Shown here: positions 1-5,904 of the stretch, one piece after another
Layout: every line of letters begins with the position of its first letter
How positions within the stretch are numbered: the stretch's first letter is position 1
Assembly: GCA_030746295.1 (NCBI GenBank)
Contig: JASLMY010000274.1
Location: 1 to 5,945 of the forward strand
Source: Alphaproteobacteria bacterium
Lineage (GTDB): Bacteria > Pseudomonadota > Alphaproteobacteria > GCA-2731375
Reading direction: 5' to 3'
Length of the DNA: 5,945 nt
Translations under genes and position numbers: made by a program
Notes under the pieces: generated by a model
Seen by the model: only the letters and a program-made list of their open reading frames with translations
Databases searched by the model: none
Told to the model about the DNA's origin: nothing

Positions 1-2124
1 GCCCGACCGCCAGAACAATCGCCGGCAATCGGGCGACAACCAATCACGGACCTCAAGTCCGACAGACTGCTAGCATGCCATGAAGAGGCTTATGGCCTGG
101 CGCCGGAGTTGTCGGAGACCCGCTACGGCCTGGCGACGGTGCTGCAGGAAGCCGGCGACAACGCCCGCGCGAAGGAGATCGTCGAGGCGCTGATCACCGA
201 GCGACCCGACTATGCCGAGGCCTACGTTACGCGCGGCAACGTCCATGCCGCGCTGGATCGACACGAGGACGCGATTCGGGACTATCAAACCGCCATCGGC
301 CTGAAGCCGGGCCTCGTCGTCGCGCACTACAATCTGGGACACGCCCGCCGTCAAAGCGGCCGTCTGCAGGACGCCAAGGTCAGCTTCGAGGCCGCGCTCG
401 GCCTCGATCCCGAGTTGGCCAGCGCCTACAACGGCCTCGGCGCCCTCTGCCAGCAGTTGGCCGAGCATGAGAACGCCGTCGAGCACTTCGACAAGGCGTT
501 GGCGATCAACCCGGGACTGGGCGACGCCCTCAACAACAAGGCGATATCACTGCAGATGCTGGGTCGCTACCAGGAAGCGGTCGAGGCCTACAAGGCGTAC
601 ATCGCCGAAAACCCCGGCCGGGGCGAGGTCTACTTCAACTTCGGCGGCCTGCTTCAGACCCTGGAGCAGTGGGAGCCTTCCCTGGTCGTCCTCAGGGAGG
701 GCCTGGCACAGGATCCGGGCTGCCTCGACATCTACCCCTTCTATCTGCATGCCCTGATGCAGCTCTGCGATTGGAGCAATCTCGACGCGCTGATTCACAA
801 GCTGGTCGAGATCACGAAGACGCAACTGGCCGCGAAGACACGGGTCTCGTTCACGCCCTTCGCCCTGCAGAGCCTGCCGGGCGAGGTTCCGATGGCGCTC
901 AGGCGCCTGGTCGCGGAAGCGATTTGCGAGCGGATCTCGGACTCGGTGACGCAGTCCCGCCAATTGGCGAATTTCAGCTACAACAAGGGGCCTCACAGGC
1001 AACGCCTGACGATCGGCTACGTCTCGCCCGACCTTCGCGCCCACAGCGTCGCCGTCGCCTTTCGCGGCATCATGGAAAATCACGACCGCGATCGCTTCAC
1101 CTACAACGCCTATTCGCTGCATCCCGGGCCGCCGGACCCTTTCGGCCAATATTTTCGGTCTGTCTTCGACAGCTTCGTCGACGCCGCGCCGCTCAGTCAC
1201 GAGGAGGCGGCCCGGCGGATCAACGACGATGGCGTCGATATTCTGGTCGACCTGGCCGGCCATACGCGGGGGACGCGGCTCGAGATCTTCGCCCTCAGGC
1301 CGGCGCTGGTGCAGGCGCACTACCTCGGCTATTCGGCGACCATCGGGGCCCGATTTCTCGACTACTTGATCACCGACCACCAGCAGGTTCCGGCCGCCGA
1401 GCGCAGCCATTTCACGGAGCAACTGGTCTATCTGCCCGACAGCTTCATGGCGGCCCGCCGGGCCGACGTCGACGCGACCCCGCCGAGCCGCGCCGAAGAG
1501 GGCCTGCCCGAGGATGGCTTCGTCTTCGCCAACTTCAACAAGCACTACAAGCACGAGCCGAAGATGTTCGGGCTGGCGATGCGGCTCTTGAAGCAGTGGC
1601 CCGGCAGCGTCTATTGGCTACGCCACGGCACACCGCAAAGCGACGGCAACCTCAGACGCGAGGCCGCCGCGCGCGGCGTCGATCCCGAGCGCCTGATCTT
1701 CGCCGAGAACAAGTCGCACCCCAAGCACTTGGCCCGCCTCAGCCTGGCCGACCTGGCGCTCGACAACTTCTACCACGGCGGTGGCGTCACCACCGTGGAT
1801 GCGCTCTGGGTCGGGCTGCCGGTGCTGAGCCTGGCCGGGCAGACGCCACAGTCGCGCAACGGCGCCAGTCTCTTGAGCGCCATCGGCATGGCGGAGCTGA
1901 TTGCCGACCGCACCGAGGACTTCGAGGCCAAGGCCCGGCAGCTGCTCGGTGATCCGACGCGCCTCGCCGACCTGCGGCGGCGCCTGCTCGAGAACCGCGT
2001 CACGCATCCGCTGTTCGACATCGCCCGGCTGACCCGAAAGCTGGAGCAGGCCTACGAGATGATGTGGGAAGTCCACGCCGCCGGCGATTCGCCGCGGATG
2101 ATCGAGGTGCCGCGGGACGACTGA
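1..2124 (+). CDS. TPR-containing glycosyltransferase family 41 protein (OGT/SPINDLY-like), 5' end outside window
   Basis: Probable cytoplasmic protein O-glycosyltransferase that moves a sugar from a nucleotide donor to Ser/Thr of target proteins. Counting residues from the TTG at 109, about six TPR units span residues 3-204 (Y/A..G....A...Y..A....P pattern). The GT41 catalytic region follows at about 297-655. It shows GYVSPDLRAHS (His312, equivalent to the OGT catalytic-site His), ILVDLAGHTRG, HYLGYSATIGARFLDYLITD, FNKHYKHEP (Lys481, the UDP-contacting Lys position), and a donor loop HGGGVTTVDALWVGLPVL (Asp564), then SRNGASLL. The TTG at 109 has no properly spaced Shine-Dalgarno sequence. The frame stays open through codons 1-108, and the residues just before 109 (HEEAYGLAPELSE) read as the end of another TPR helix, so translation almost certainly starts upstream of the window. 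The donor (UDP-GlcNAc or GDP-fucose) and targets cannot be read from sequence; bacterial members are often linked to surface or flagellar glycosylation. It converges on the minus-strand RHH gene with about 30 bases between the stops, and no clear terminator hairpin is visible there. Confidence 0.9.
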   Translation, partial: ARPPEQSPAIGRQPITDLKSDRLLACHEEAYGLAPELSETRYGLATVLQEAGDNARAKEIVEALITERPDYAEAYVTRGNVHAALDRHEDAIRDYQTAIGLKPGLVVAHYNLGHARRQSGRLQDAKVSFEAALGLDPELASAYNGLGALCQQLAEHENAVEHFDKALAINPGLGDALNNKAISLQMLGRYQEAVEAYKAYIAENPGRGEVYFNFGGLLQTLEQWEPSLVVLREGLAQDPGCLDIYPFYLHALMQLCDWSNLDALIHKLVEITKTQLAAKTRVSFTPFALQSLPGEVPMALRRLVAEAICERISDSVTQSRQLANFSYNKGPHRQRLTIGYVSPDLRAHSVAVAFRGIMENHDRDRFTYNAYSLHPGPPDPFGQYFRSVFDSFVDAAPLSHEEAARRINDDGVDILVDLAGHTRGTRLEIFALRPALVQAHYLGYSATIGARFLDYLITDHQQVPAAERSHFTEQLVYLPDSFMAARRADVDATPPSRAEEGLPEDGFVFANFNKHYKHEPKMFGLAMRLLKQWPGSVYWLRHGTPQSDGNLRREAAARGVDPERLIFAENKSHPKHLARLSLADLALDNFYHGGGVTTVDALWVGLPVLSLAGQTPQSRNGASLLSAIGMAELIADRTEDFEAKARQLLGDPTRLADLRRRLLENRVTHPLFDIARLTRKLEQAYEMMWEVHAAGDSPRMIEVPRDD

Positions 2125-2154
2125 TCGCCCCCGCGCCGGCCACGCCCCTTGCCG

Positions 2155-3150
2155 TCAGTCGGCGAGATAAGCGGCGATCGATCCCATCAAGATGTCTTGG
2201 CCGGTGCGGCCCAGCCGGGTCCGCGCCGCCAGCAGGCGTTCATGCAGATCGGGCTCGAGGCGGATCGTCAGGGCCAGCCGATTGCCCTGCTCGCCGAGCG
2301 ACACGCTTTCCATCTGCGCCTTGATCGCCGACTGATCGTCGGCCGAGATCAGGTCGGCAACGCCTTGCTCGCGCAAGACCTGACCCAAGACCTCGCTCGG
2401 CGTCGACGTCGTCTCGCCCCGCTCCTGCCGCCATGCGGCGACGCACCAGCCCGTCGGCAGAGTGAAGAAGTGCAGATCGGTCGGTAGCTGCACGCCGGAC
2501 TTCGACGAAGAGGCAGCGAGAACGGCGGCGCGCGCATCGGGTCGCAGGACCTCGACCGTTGCCGTCCCTGCGTCAGCGCTTTCGCTCTCGCTCCGGTCCA
2601 GGCGGTCGAGGCAGTCGATCAGGGCCCGCACCACCAGCACCTGGAACGAGCAGCCGAGCCGGCGGCGCACCGCCAGCAATTGGACATGCTCGTCGGGCCT
2701 GAGCCTGAGGGTGACGGCCCGCCGGCGCACCCGGAGGGGCGCCGGCTCTGCCGCCGGCTCGACCGCGGGCACCACCATCAGAGGCTGACCGGCACCGGAG
2801 ACGTCGCGCATCATCGGCACCCGATGCATCAGCCCCGCCCTGACCGACGTCAGCGGCAGCACGGTCGAGGTTCTCGGTACCGCGGTGCCGTCCGGCGACA
2901 GCGCCATGGCCTTCTCCGCGAGGCGCTGGCGTTCGGCCCGATAGGCGTCGCGTCCGGCCGATATCAGATCGCCCGTCAGGTCGGCGGAGTGGGCCAGATT
3001 CTGCCGATCCGGTGTCATCAGGCGCGGCGCCAATCTCGCGGCCGACGGCTCGTCGACCTGATGGTCGGCGGGCGGCGGCTCGAGCGACGGCGTCGGTTCT
3101 ATGCTGCGGGGAACCAACGCGGCCGTCAGCGAGGCGAATCCCTTGTCCAT
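2155..3150 (-). CDS. Tandem ribbon-helix-helix DNA-binding protein, putative ParG-like partner of the upstream ATPase
   Basis: This 331-residue protein is not one I can name, but its architecture is legible. Residues 1-140 are rich in Pro, Ala and Arg and probably mostly disordered, with a possible short helix at the very N-terminus (MDKGFASLTAALVPRS). Residues 142-186 and 290-331 are two copies of an RHH unit: a beta strand (AVTLRL / ALTIRL), helix A beginning PDxH and ending RxRLG, a turn, and a hydrophobic helix B. About 16 of 37 aligned positions are identical between the copies. RHH proteins normally dimerise; two copies in one chain could form an intramolecular pair, as in F-plasmid TraY. 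Residues 187-289 are an unrecognised linker. The start ATG has AAGGGG six bases upstream. The gene lies 52 bases behind the ATPase gene on the same strand, so co-transcription is likely. ParG, the type Ib partition partner, likewise has a flexible N-terminus and a C-terminal RHH, but is far smaller and has one unit. Role as centromere-binding or adaptor protein and as autorepressor is inference. Confidence 0.82.
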   Translation of the reverse strand: MDKGFASLTAALVPRSIEPTPSLEPPPADHQVDEPSAARLAPRLMTPDRQNLAHSADLTGDLISAGRDAYRAERQRLAEKAMALSPDGTAVPRTSTVLPLTSVRAGLMHRVPMMRDVSGAGQPLMVVPAVEPAAEPAPLRVRRRAVTLRLRPDEHVQLLAVRRRLGCSFQVLVVRALIDCLDRLDRSESESADAGTATVEVLRPDARAAVLAASSSKSGVQLPTDLHFFTLPTGWCVAAWRQERGETTSTPSEVLGQVLREQGVADLISADDQSAIKAQMESVSLGEQGNRLALTIRLEPDLHERLLAARTRLGRTGQDILMGSIAAYLAD

Positions 3151-3156
3151 CTCATG

Positions 3157-3162
3157 CCCCTT
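3157..3162 (-). promoter_or_regulatory. Ribosome binding site of the tandem RHH gene
   Basis: AAGGGG on the minus strand lies six bases before the ATG at 3150 and supports that start. Another ATG begins at 3155 on this strand, between this site and the chosen start, but it is in a different frame. Confidence 0.6.
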
Positions 3163-3202
3163 GGTCGATGCGGTTCTTCGGTCCTCAGCGTGTCCCGGAT
3201 CG

Positions 3203-4429
3203 TCAGCTGCTGGTGCGGCGGCCGAAGGCCGGCGCGCGCCGCTCGACGCCCGATGGCGGCGTGCCGTCCTTGCGGCGCCGGTCGGGCCCGAAATAGGTCG
3301 GCGTCTTCACCGCCCGGCGCTGGCCGAAGAACTCCTCGGCGGTCGGCGTCTTGGGCCGCGGCGTCGGAGCCGTCTCGGTGGAAGGCTCCGGTGACTCTTC
3401 CACTCTGGGCTCGGGCGGTGGGCTTTCCATCAGCTTCGGTGACGGTGCCTCGGCGGCAGGTGGCGGTGCCGCGGCGACTGGCGGGGCCGGCTCGGCGGCC
3501 GGTGCCGGCGGCGGCGCGACGACTGATGGGACCGGCTCCGGTGGCGCGACGGCCGGCTCCGCCGGCTCCGGTGGCGTGGTGGCGGCCGGGCGCGGCGGCG
3601 GCGCGGCGGGCGCCGGCGGGGCCGCGGGCTGCTCCGCTGCCGGAGCCGGCTCCTCATGCGCCCATTCGGAGATCTTCTCGATGCGCTCGCCGATATAGCT
3701 CCAAAGCTCGGCCACTTCCGCCGACGACTTAGAGCCTTCGTTCACCTCCATCACGGTGCGGCCATCGGTCATCGAGGCGGCGAAATCGACCCTATTGTGG
3801 ATGAAGGTCGGCGCCACCGTGCCGTGCTGCGACAGCGCCAAGGCCGCCTCCGAGGTGATCTTGGCCCTCGACGCGGCGCTGTTCAGAACGAAGACCATGG
3901 GTTTGCGATGCGATTCCACGATGTCGATCGTCGCCCCGACGGCACGCAGGTCGTGCGGGCTGGGCCGGGTCGGGATGCAGACCAGATCGGCATGGCGCAC
4001 CACCTCGCCGATCGCCGAGGTCGCCGCCGGCGGCGTGTCGATGACGATGGTCTTGGCACCGAGCGCGCGCAGCTCTTCGATGTCCTGGTGGATGTTCTCG
4101 ACATCGCTGACCTTGAGGATGAGGCCGTTGTCCTCACGGGCGTAGCGCCATTGGGCGAGGCTGCGCTGCGGGTCGGTGTCGATCACCGCCACCGGGCCGG
4201 CGCCGGACAGCTCGGCCGCGATCGCGATATGGCCGGACAGCGTGGTCTTGCCGGAGCCGCCTTTTTGCGACGCGAATACGATGACGTTGGTGTTGTTGGA
4301 CTCCGTGTCCTGATACCTCGTCTCTTGCCGTCCCCGATGCTCGGCAGTCGGCGCCCTTCCAACGCCGCCCCGGCGCAACCCTGCCGCCTCGTGGACGGCG
4401 CGCCGATCGTTACCTCGCCATCTCAGCAT
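3203..4429 (-). CDS. ParA/MinD-type P-loop ATPase with long Pro/Ala-rich C-terminal tail
   Basis: Deviant Walker ATPase of the ParA family; such proteins dimerise on ATP, bind DNA or membrane, and position plasmids, chromosomes or protein clusters. Counting from the ATG at 4429, the ATPase core is at about 48-255. It has Walker A KGGSGKTT (signature Lys56, Lys61), an A' region IDTDPQ (83-88), Walker B TIVIDTPP (Asp131), CIPTRPSPHDLRAVG (151-165) and DGRTVMEVN (222-230). Core length and the lack of an N-terminal helix-turn-helix fit small type Ib-like ParA proteins. Residues 258-365 are almost all Pro, Ala, Glu and Val. The tail ends with a charged tip (EEFFGQRR, then TYFGPDRRRKDG, then VERR). 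The start is uncertain: only ATG 4429 and TTG 4378 exist in frame before the core. TTG 4378 has GAGG eight bases upstream, while ATG 4429 has only a G-rich stretch. Homologues I recall begin a few residues before the VIVFASQKGG strand. The tandem RHH gene follows 52 bases downstream, in the order of a parF-parG cassette. ATPase identity is near certain; the cargo is unknown. Confidence 0.92.
   Translation of the reverse strand: MLRWRGNDRRAVHEAAGLRRGGVGRAPTAEHRGRQETRYQDTESNNTNVIVFASQKGGSGKTTLSGHIAIAAELSGAGPVAVIDTDPQRSLAQWRYAREDNGLILKVSDVENIHQDIEELRALGAKTIVIDTPPAATSAIGEVVRHADLVCIPTRPSPHDLRAVGATIDIVESHRKPMVFVLNSAASRAKITSEAALALSQHGTVAPTFIHNRVDFAASMTDGRTVMEVNEGSKSSAEVAELWSYIGERIEKISEWAHEEPAPAAEQPAAPPAPAAPPPRPAATTPPEPAEPAVAPPEPVPSVVAPPPAPAAEPAPPVAAAPPPAAEAPSPKLMESPPPEPRVEESPEPSTETAPTPRPKTPTAEEFFGQRRAVKTPTYFGPDRRRKDGTPPSGVERRAPAFGRRTSS
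3335..3652 (-). repeat. Low-complexity Pro/Ala-rich coding tract in the ATPase tail
   Basis: Dense GCC/CCG/CCC-type codons give about 106 residues dominated by Pro and Ala with scattered Glu and Val. On the plus strand it reads as GGC/GGT-rich DNA. There is no strict repeat unit; it is compositional. It most likely forms an extended flexible spacer between the ATPase core and the Arg-rich C-terminal tip. Such tracts commonly vary in length between strains. Confidence 0.8.
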
Positions 4430-4507
4430 GGCCGCGCCCCGCGACCCTGCGCCGCCGCCCCTGCAAAGGCGCGTTCTACCAAGTTGCGCCGATACGGGCC
4501 GGATTGC

Positions 4508-4536
4508 AATTTAAAAATGGCGTCAACTGCCGTCAA
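4508..4536 (-). promoter_or_regulatory. Predicted sigma-70-type promoter for the ATPase/RHH unit
   Basis: On the minus strand, TTGACG (4531-4536) is followed by a 17-base spacer and TAAATT (4508-4513). The -35 box matches consensus at five of six positions and the -10 box at four of six, at ideal spacing. Transcription would start near 4501, giving a leader of about 72 bases to ATG 4429 or about 123 bases to TTG 4378. The -10 box lies in the most A/T-rich patch of the intergenic region. Confidence 0.6.
4517..4536 (-). repeat. 10-bp-period direct repeat over the -35 region, candidate operator
   Basis: Two adjacent copies, TTGACGGCAG and TTGACGCCAT, share eight of ten positions and sit exactly one DNA turn apart. 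The upstream copy contains the predicted -35 hexamer; the second lies in the spacer. RHH regulators often bind short repeats spaced by about one turn, so this is a plausible autoregulatory site for the downstream RHH protein. The repeat is visible; the binding role is inference. Confidence 0.4.
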
Positions 4537-4772
4537 ACAACCGAGCACGACGCCGGCCGGGCGCCTGCACGGGCGCGAAAATCGTTGAATCTGCGAGAGG
4601 TTTTGATCGCAAGTCGGCATGTCACGTCTCCCTTCGGTAGCTCCGCCGCCATCCACCGCCGGTTCGGCGGCTCGAGGCCGGTAGCTTTGCGTCCCGCCGT
4701 TTCCGACGGTTTGCCGTTTCGTGGGCGCGACAGGCATCGACGGCACTTTATCAATCCGGCCGTCGAAGACCC

Positions 4773-4809
4773 GAATCCCATGGCACCCGACGTCGGGTGC
4801 CATTGATTC
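4773..4809. repeat. Perfect 24-bp palindrome with bulged extension
   Basis: Positions 4780-4803 are a perfect inverted repeat with 12-bp arms (ATGGCACCCGAC and its complement) and no spacer. Outside it, GAATC (4773-4777) pairs with GATTC (4805-4809), leaving two unpaired bases on one side and one on the other, so each arm is about 17 bp. It lies 58 bases past the stop of the allantoinase-type gene and about 245 bases upstream of the predicted ATPase promoter. In RNA it would make a strong hairpin, but no U-run follows on either strand, so it is not a textbook terminator. It may end the allantoinase-gene transcript, bind a dimeric regulator, or act as a partition site. Confidence 0.75.
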
Positions 4810-4866
4810 TAGGTAGTTATTTCCACCCCGCGTTCAACCCCGCGGAGTATCGTCGGGGCGGCGGCC

Positions 4867-5778
4867 TCAGGCACTTTGGTAGGGGTGGGTTGCGATCCCG
4901 TGCCGGGCGATCTCTTCGCGCCGGCAGACCCAGACGTCGTCGACGGCCCGGATGTGGTCCAGGAAACGCTGCAGGCCGCTGGCCCGCGCCGGATGGCCGG
5001 CAATACGCATGTGCAGGCCGATCGACATCATCTTCGGCTGCCGGGCCCCTTCCTCGTAGAGCAGGTCGAAGGCGTCCCTCAGGTAACGGAAGAAGTCCAA
5101 GCCATGGCCGATGAAGCCGCGGGCGAACTTGGTGTCGTTGTTGGTCAAGGTATAGGGAACGACCAGGTGCGGCCCCTGCCCCGTCATCACCCAATAGGGA
5201 AGCTCATCGTTGTAAGCATCTGAATCATAGATGAATCCGCCTTCTTTCATCAAGAGCCTTCGGGTGTTGACGCTGGGTCCGTAGCGACAGTACCAACCCA
5301 ACGGCCGGGCCCCGACGCTGGCCTCGAGCGAGGCCACCGCACGGCGGATATGCTCGGCCTCCTCGGCTTCGTCGAGGCGGAAATGCTCGACCCAGCGCCA
5401 GCCGTGGCAGCAGACGTCGTGGCCGGCCGCGGCGATCGCCTGGGCGGCCTCGGGATTGCGCTCGAGCGCCATGGCGCAGCCGAAGACCGTCAGCGGCAGG
5501 TCGCGCTCGGCGAAGAGCCGCATCAGGCGCCAGAAACCGACCCGGCTGCCGTACTCGAACATGCTCTCCGCGCCGAGGTCGCGCTCGCCGCGCGGCACCG
5601 GCGAGGCCGGGCTCTCGGTCAGGTTGGCCTCGGTGAAGCCGTCGCCCTCGGCAATGGAGTATTCCGAGCCTTCCTCGTAGTTGACGACGAAGTTGACCGC
5701 CAACCGCGCCCCGCCCGGCCACTTCGGATCTGGCGGGTTGGCGCCGTAGCCGACGAAGTCTCTCGGATGCGTGTCCAT
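4867..5778 (-). CDS. puuE: PuuE-type allantoinase (polysaccharide deacetylase family)
   Basis: Probable cytosolic allantoinase that hydrolyses allantoin to allantoate in purine/ureide breakdown; family members are metal-independent relatives of NodB-type deacetylases. The 303 residues from ATG 5778 match the usual family length and its typical opening (RDFVGYGANPPDPKWPGGA). Other hallmarks are VNFVVNYEEGSE (28-39, where NodB enzymes have the DD metal motif), ESMFEYGSRVGFWR (71-84), GHDVCCHGWRW (119-129, where the second metal-binding His of HxxxH-type motifs is absent), NTRRLL..EGGFIYDSDAYND (171-191), DFFRYLRDAFDLLYEEG (228-244), GLHMRIAGHPARA (254-266) and a C-terminal VWVCRREEIARH. An in-frame ATG at 5856 would add 26 residues of non-family-like sequence; 5778 is preferred because AGGAGG precedes it. 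No uricase, transthyretin-like or decarboxylase gene of the pathway is visible here. A paralogue with a related substrate cannot be excluded. Confidence 0.85.
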   Translation of the reverse strand: MDTHPRDFVGYGANPPDPKWPGGARLAVNFVVNYEEGSEYSIAEGDGFTEANLTESPASPVPRGERDLGAESMFEYGSRVGFWRLMRLFAERDLPLTVFGCAMALERNPEAAQAIAAAGHDVCCHGWRWVEHFRLDEAEEAEHIRRAVASLEASVGARPLGWYCRYGPSVNTRRLLMKEGGFIYDSDAYNDELPYWVMTGQGPHLVVPYTLTNNDTKFARGFIGHGLDFFRYLRDAFDLLYEEGARQPKMMSIGLHMRIAGHPARASGLQRFLDHIRAVDDVWVCRREEIARHGIATHPYQSA

Positions 5779-5787
5779 CTTCTCCAC

Positions 5788-5793
5788 CCTCCT
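5788..5793 (-). promoter_or_regulatory. Ribosome binding site deciding the allantoinase start
   Basis: AGGAGG on the minus strand lies nine bases before ATG 5778, with a second GGAG three bases before it. It favours 5778 over the in-frame upstream ATGs at 5856 and 5811. Confidence 0.7.
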
Positions 5794-5893
5794 GTCTGAG
5801 CCCGGCCCCATGATCGCGCGAAGCCCGGGCGACGGCAAATCCCGCTCTTGCCCCAAACGGCGGTGGCGGGCATCCTCGGGCCGACGAAGACGG

Positions 5894-5899
5894 AGGAGG
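5894..5899 (+). promoter_or_regulatory. Ribosome binding site of the right-edge gene
   Basis: AGGAGG lies five bases before the ATG at 5905 in the context GGAGGAGGAAACC. It is one of the best Shine-Dalgarno matches in the window and is the main evidence that a gene starts here. Confidence 0.75.
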
Positions 5900-5904
5900 A
5901 AACC

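Larger units (their letters stand above)
4430..4866. other. Intergenic region upstream of the ATPase gene, no convincing gene
   Basis: These 437 bases lie between the allantoinase-type gene and the ATPase gene. Short open frames occur on both strands, but none has a recognisable family, a good ribosome binding site or neighbour-like composition. The stretch holds the minus-strand promoter near 4508-4536, the 10-bp direct repeat at 4517-4536 and the palindrome at 4773-4809. Weaker repeats are CCCCGCG at 4826-4832 and 4838-4844, GCCGTTTC at 4696-4703 and 4713-4720, and a small hairpin CCGCCG/CGGCGG at 4656-4670. Local A/T-rich patches near 4501-4540 and 4804-4823 stand out from the GC-rich surroundings. 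Confidence 0.7.
5779..5904. promoter_or_regulatory. Divergent intergenic region between the allantoinase-type gene and the plus-strand gene
   Basis: These 126 bases separate two divergent start codons, so both promoters probably lie here. I see no hexamer pair close to consensus on either strand. An 8-bp palindrome GCCCGGGC at 5823-5830 is short enough to be chance in this base composition. Confidence 0.45.

Noticed and set aside
547..1554. Long minus-strand open frame inside the glycosyltransferase gene
   Set aside because: It is opposite a clear GT41 coding frame; its Arg-rich translation shows no family pattern and arises from high third-position G/C.
109..2124. TTG at 109 as the true start of the glycosyltransferase gene
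   Set aside because: There is no well-spaced ribosome binding site, and the upstream frame is open with TPR-like residues to the window edge.
2125..2154. Bidirectional terminator between the convergent stops
   Set aside because: The 30 bases contain no stem followed by a T-run on either strand.
3351..3698. Glycine/alanine-rich plus-strand open frame resembling a PE-PGRS or structural protein
   Set aside because: It is the antisense of the Pro/Ala codon tract of the ATPase tail; the composition is fully explained by that.
2680..3732. 350-codon plus-strand open frame across the RHH and ATPase genes
   Set aside because: Its translation is Arg/Pro/Ala noise, and it spans two genes and the gap between them on the opposite strand.
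3656..4588. 310-codon plus-strand open frame opposite the ATPase core
   Set aside because: The minus strand encodes intact Walker motifs; the plus translation is His/Arg/Asp-rich with no recognisable domain.
4696..4720. GCCGTTTC direct repeat with 17-bp period as an iteron or CRISPR-like array
   Set aside because: Only two 8-bp copies, too short and too few to separate from chance.
4423..4803. 126-codon minus-strand open frame in the intergenic region
   Set aside because: It starts inside the palindrome, overlaps the predicted promoter, has no ribosome binding site and no recognisable sequence.
4504..4806. 100-codon plus-strand open frame in the intergenic region
   Set aside because: No ribosome binding site or recognisable family; it ends just past the palindrome and overlaps the minus-strand promoter.
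4430..4866. Canonical ParB-type parS site near the ATPase gene
   Set aside because: No match to the TGTTTCACGTGAAACA pattern was seen, which agrees with an RHH rather than ParB partner.
5779..5856. N-terminal extension of the allantoinase to ATG 5856
   Set aside because: The 26 extra residues do not resemble family members, and a strong AGGAGG sits before ATG 5778.
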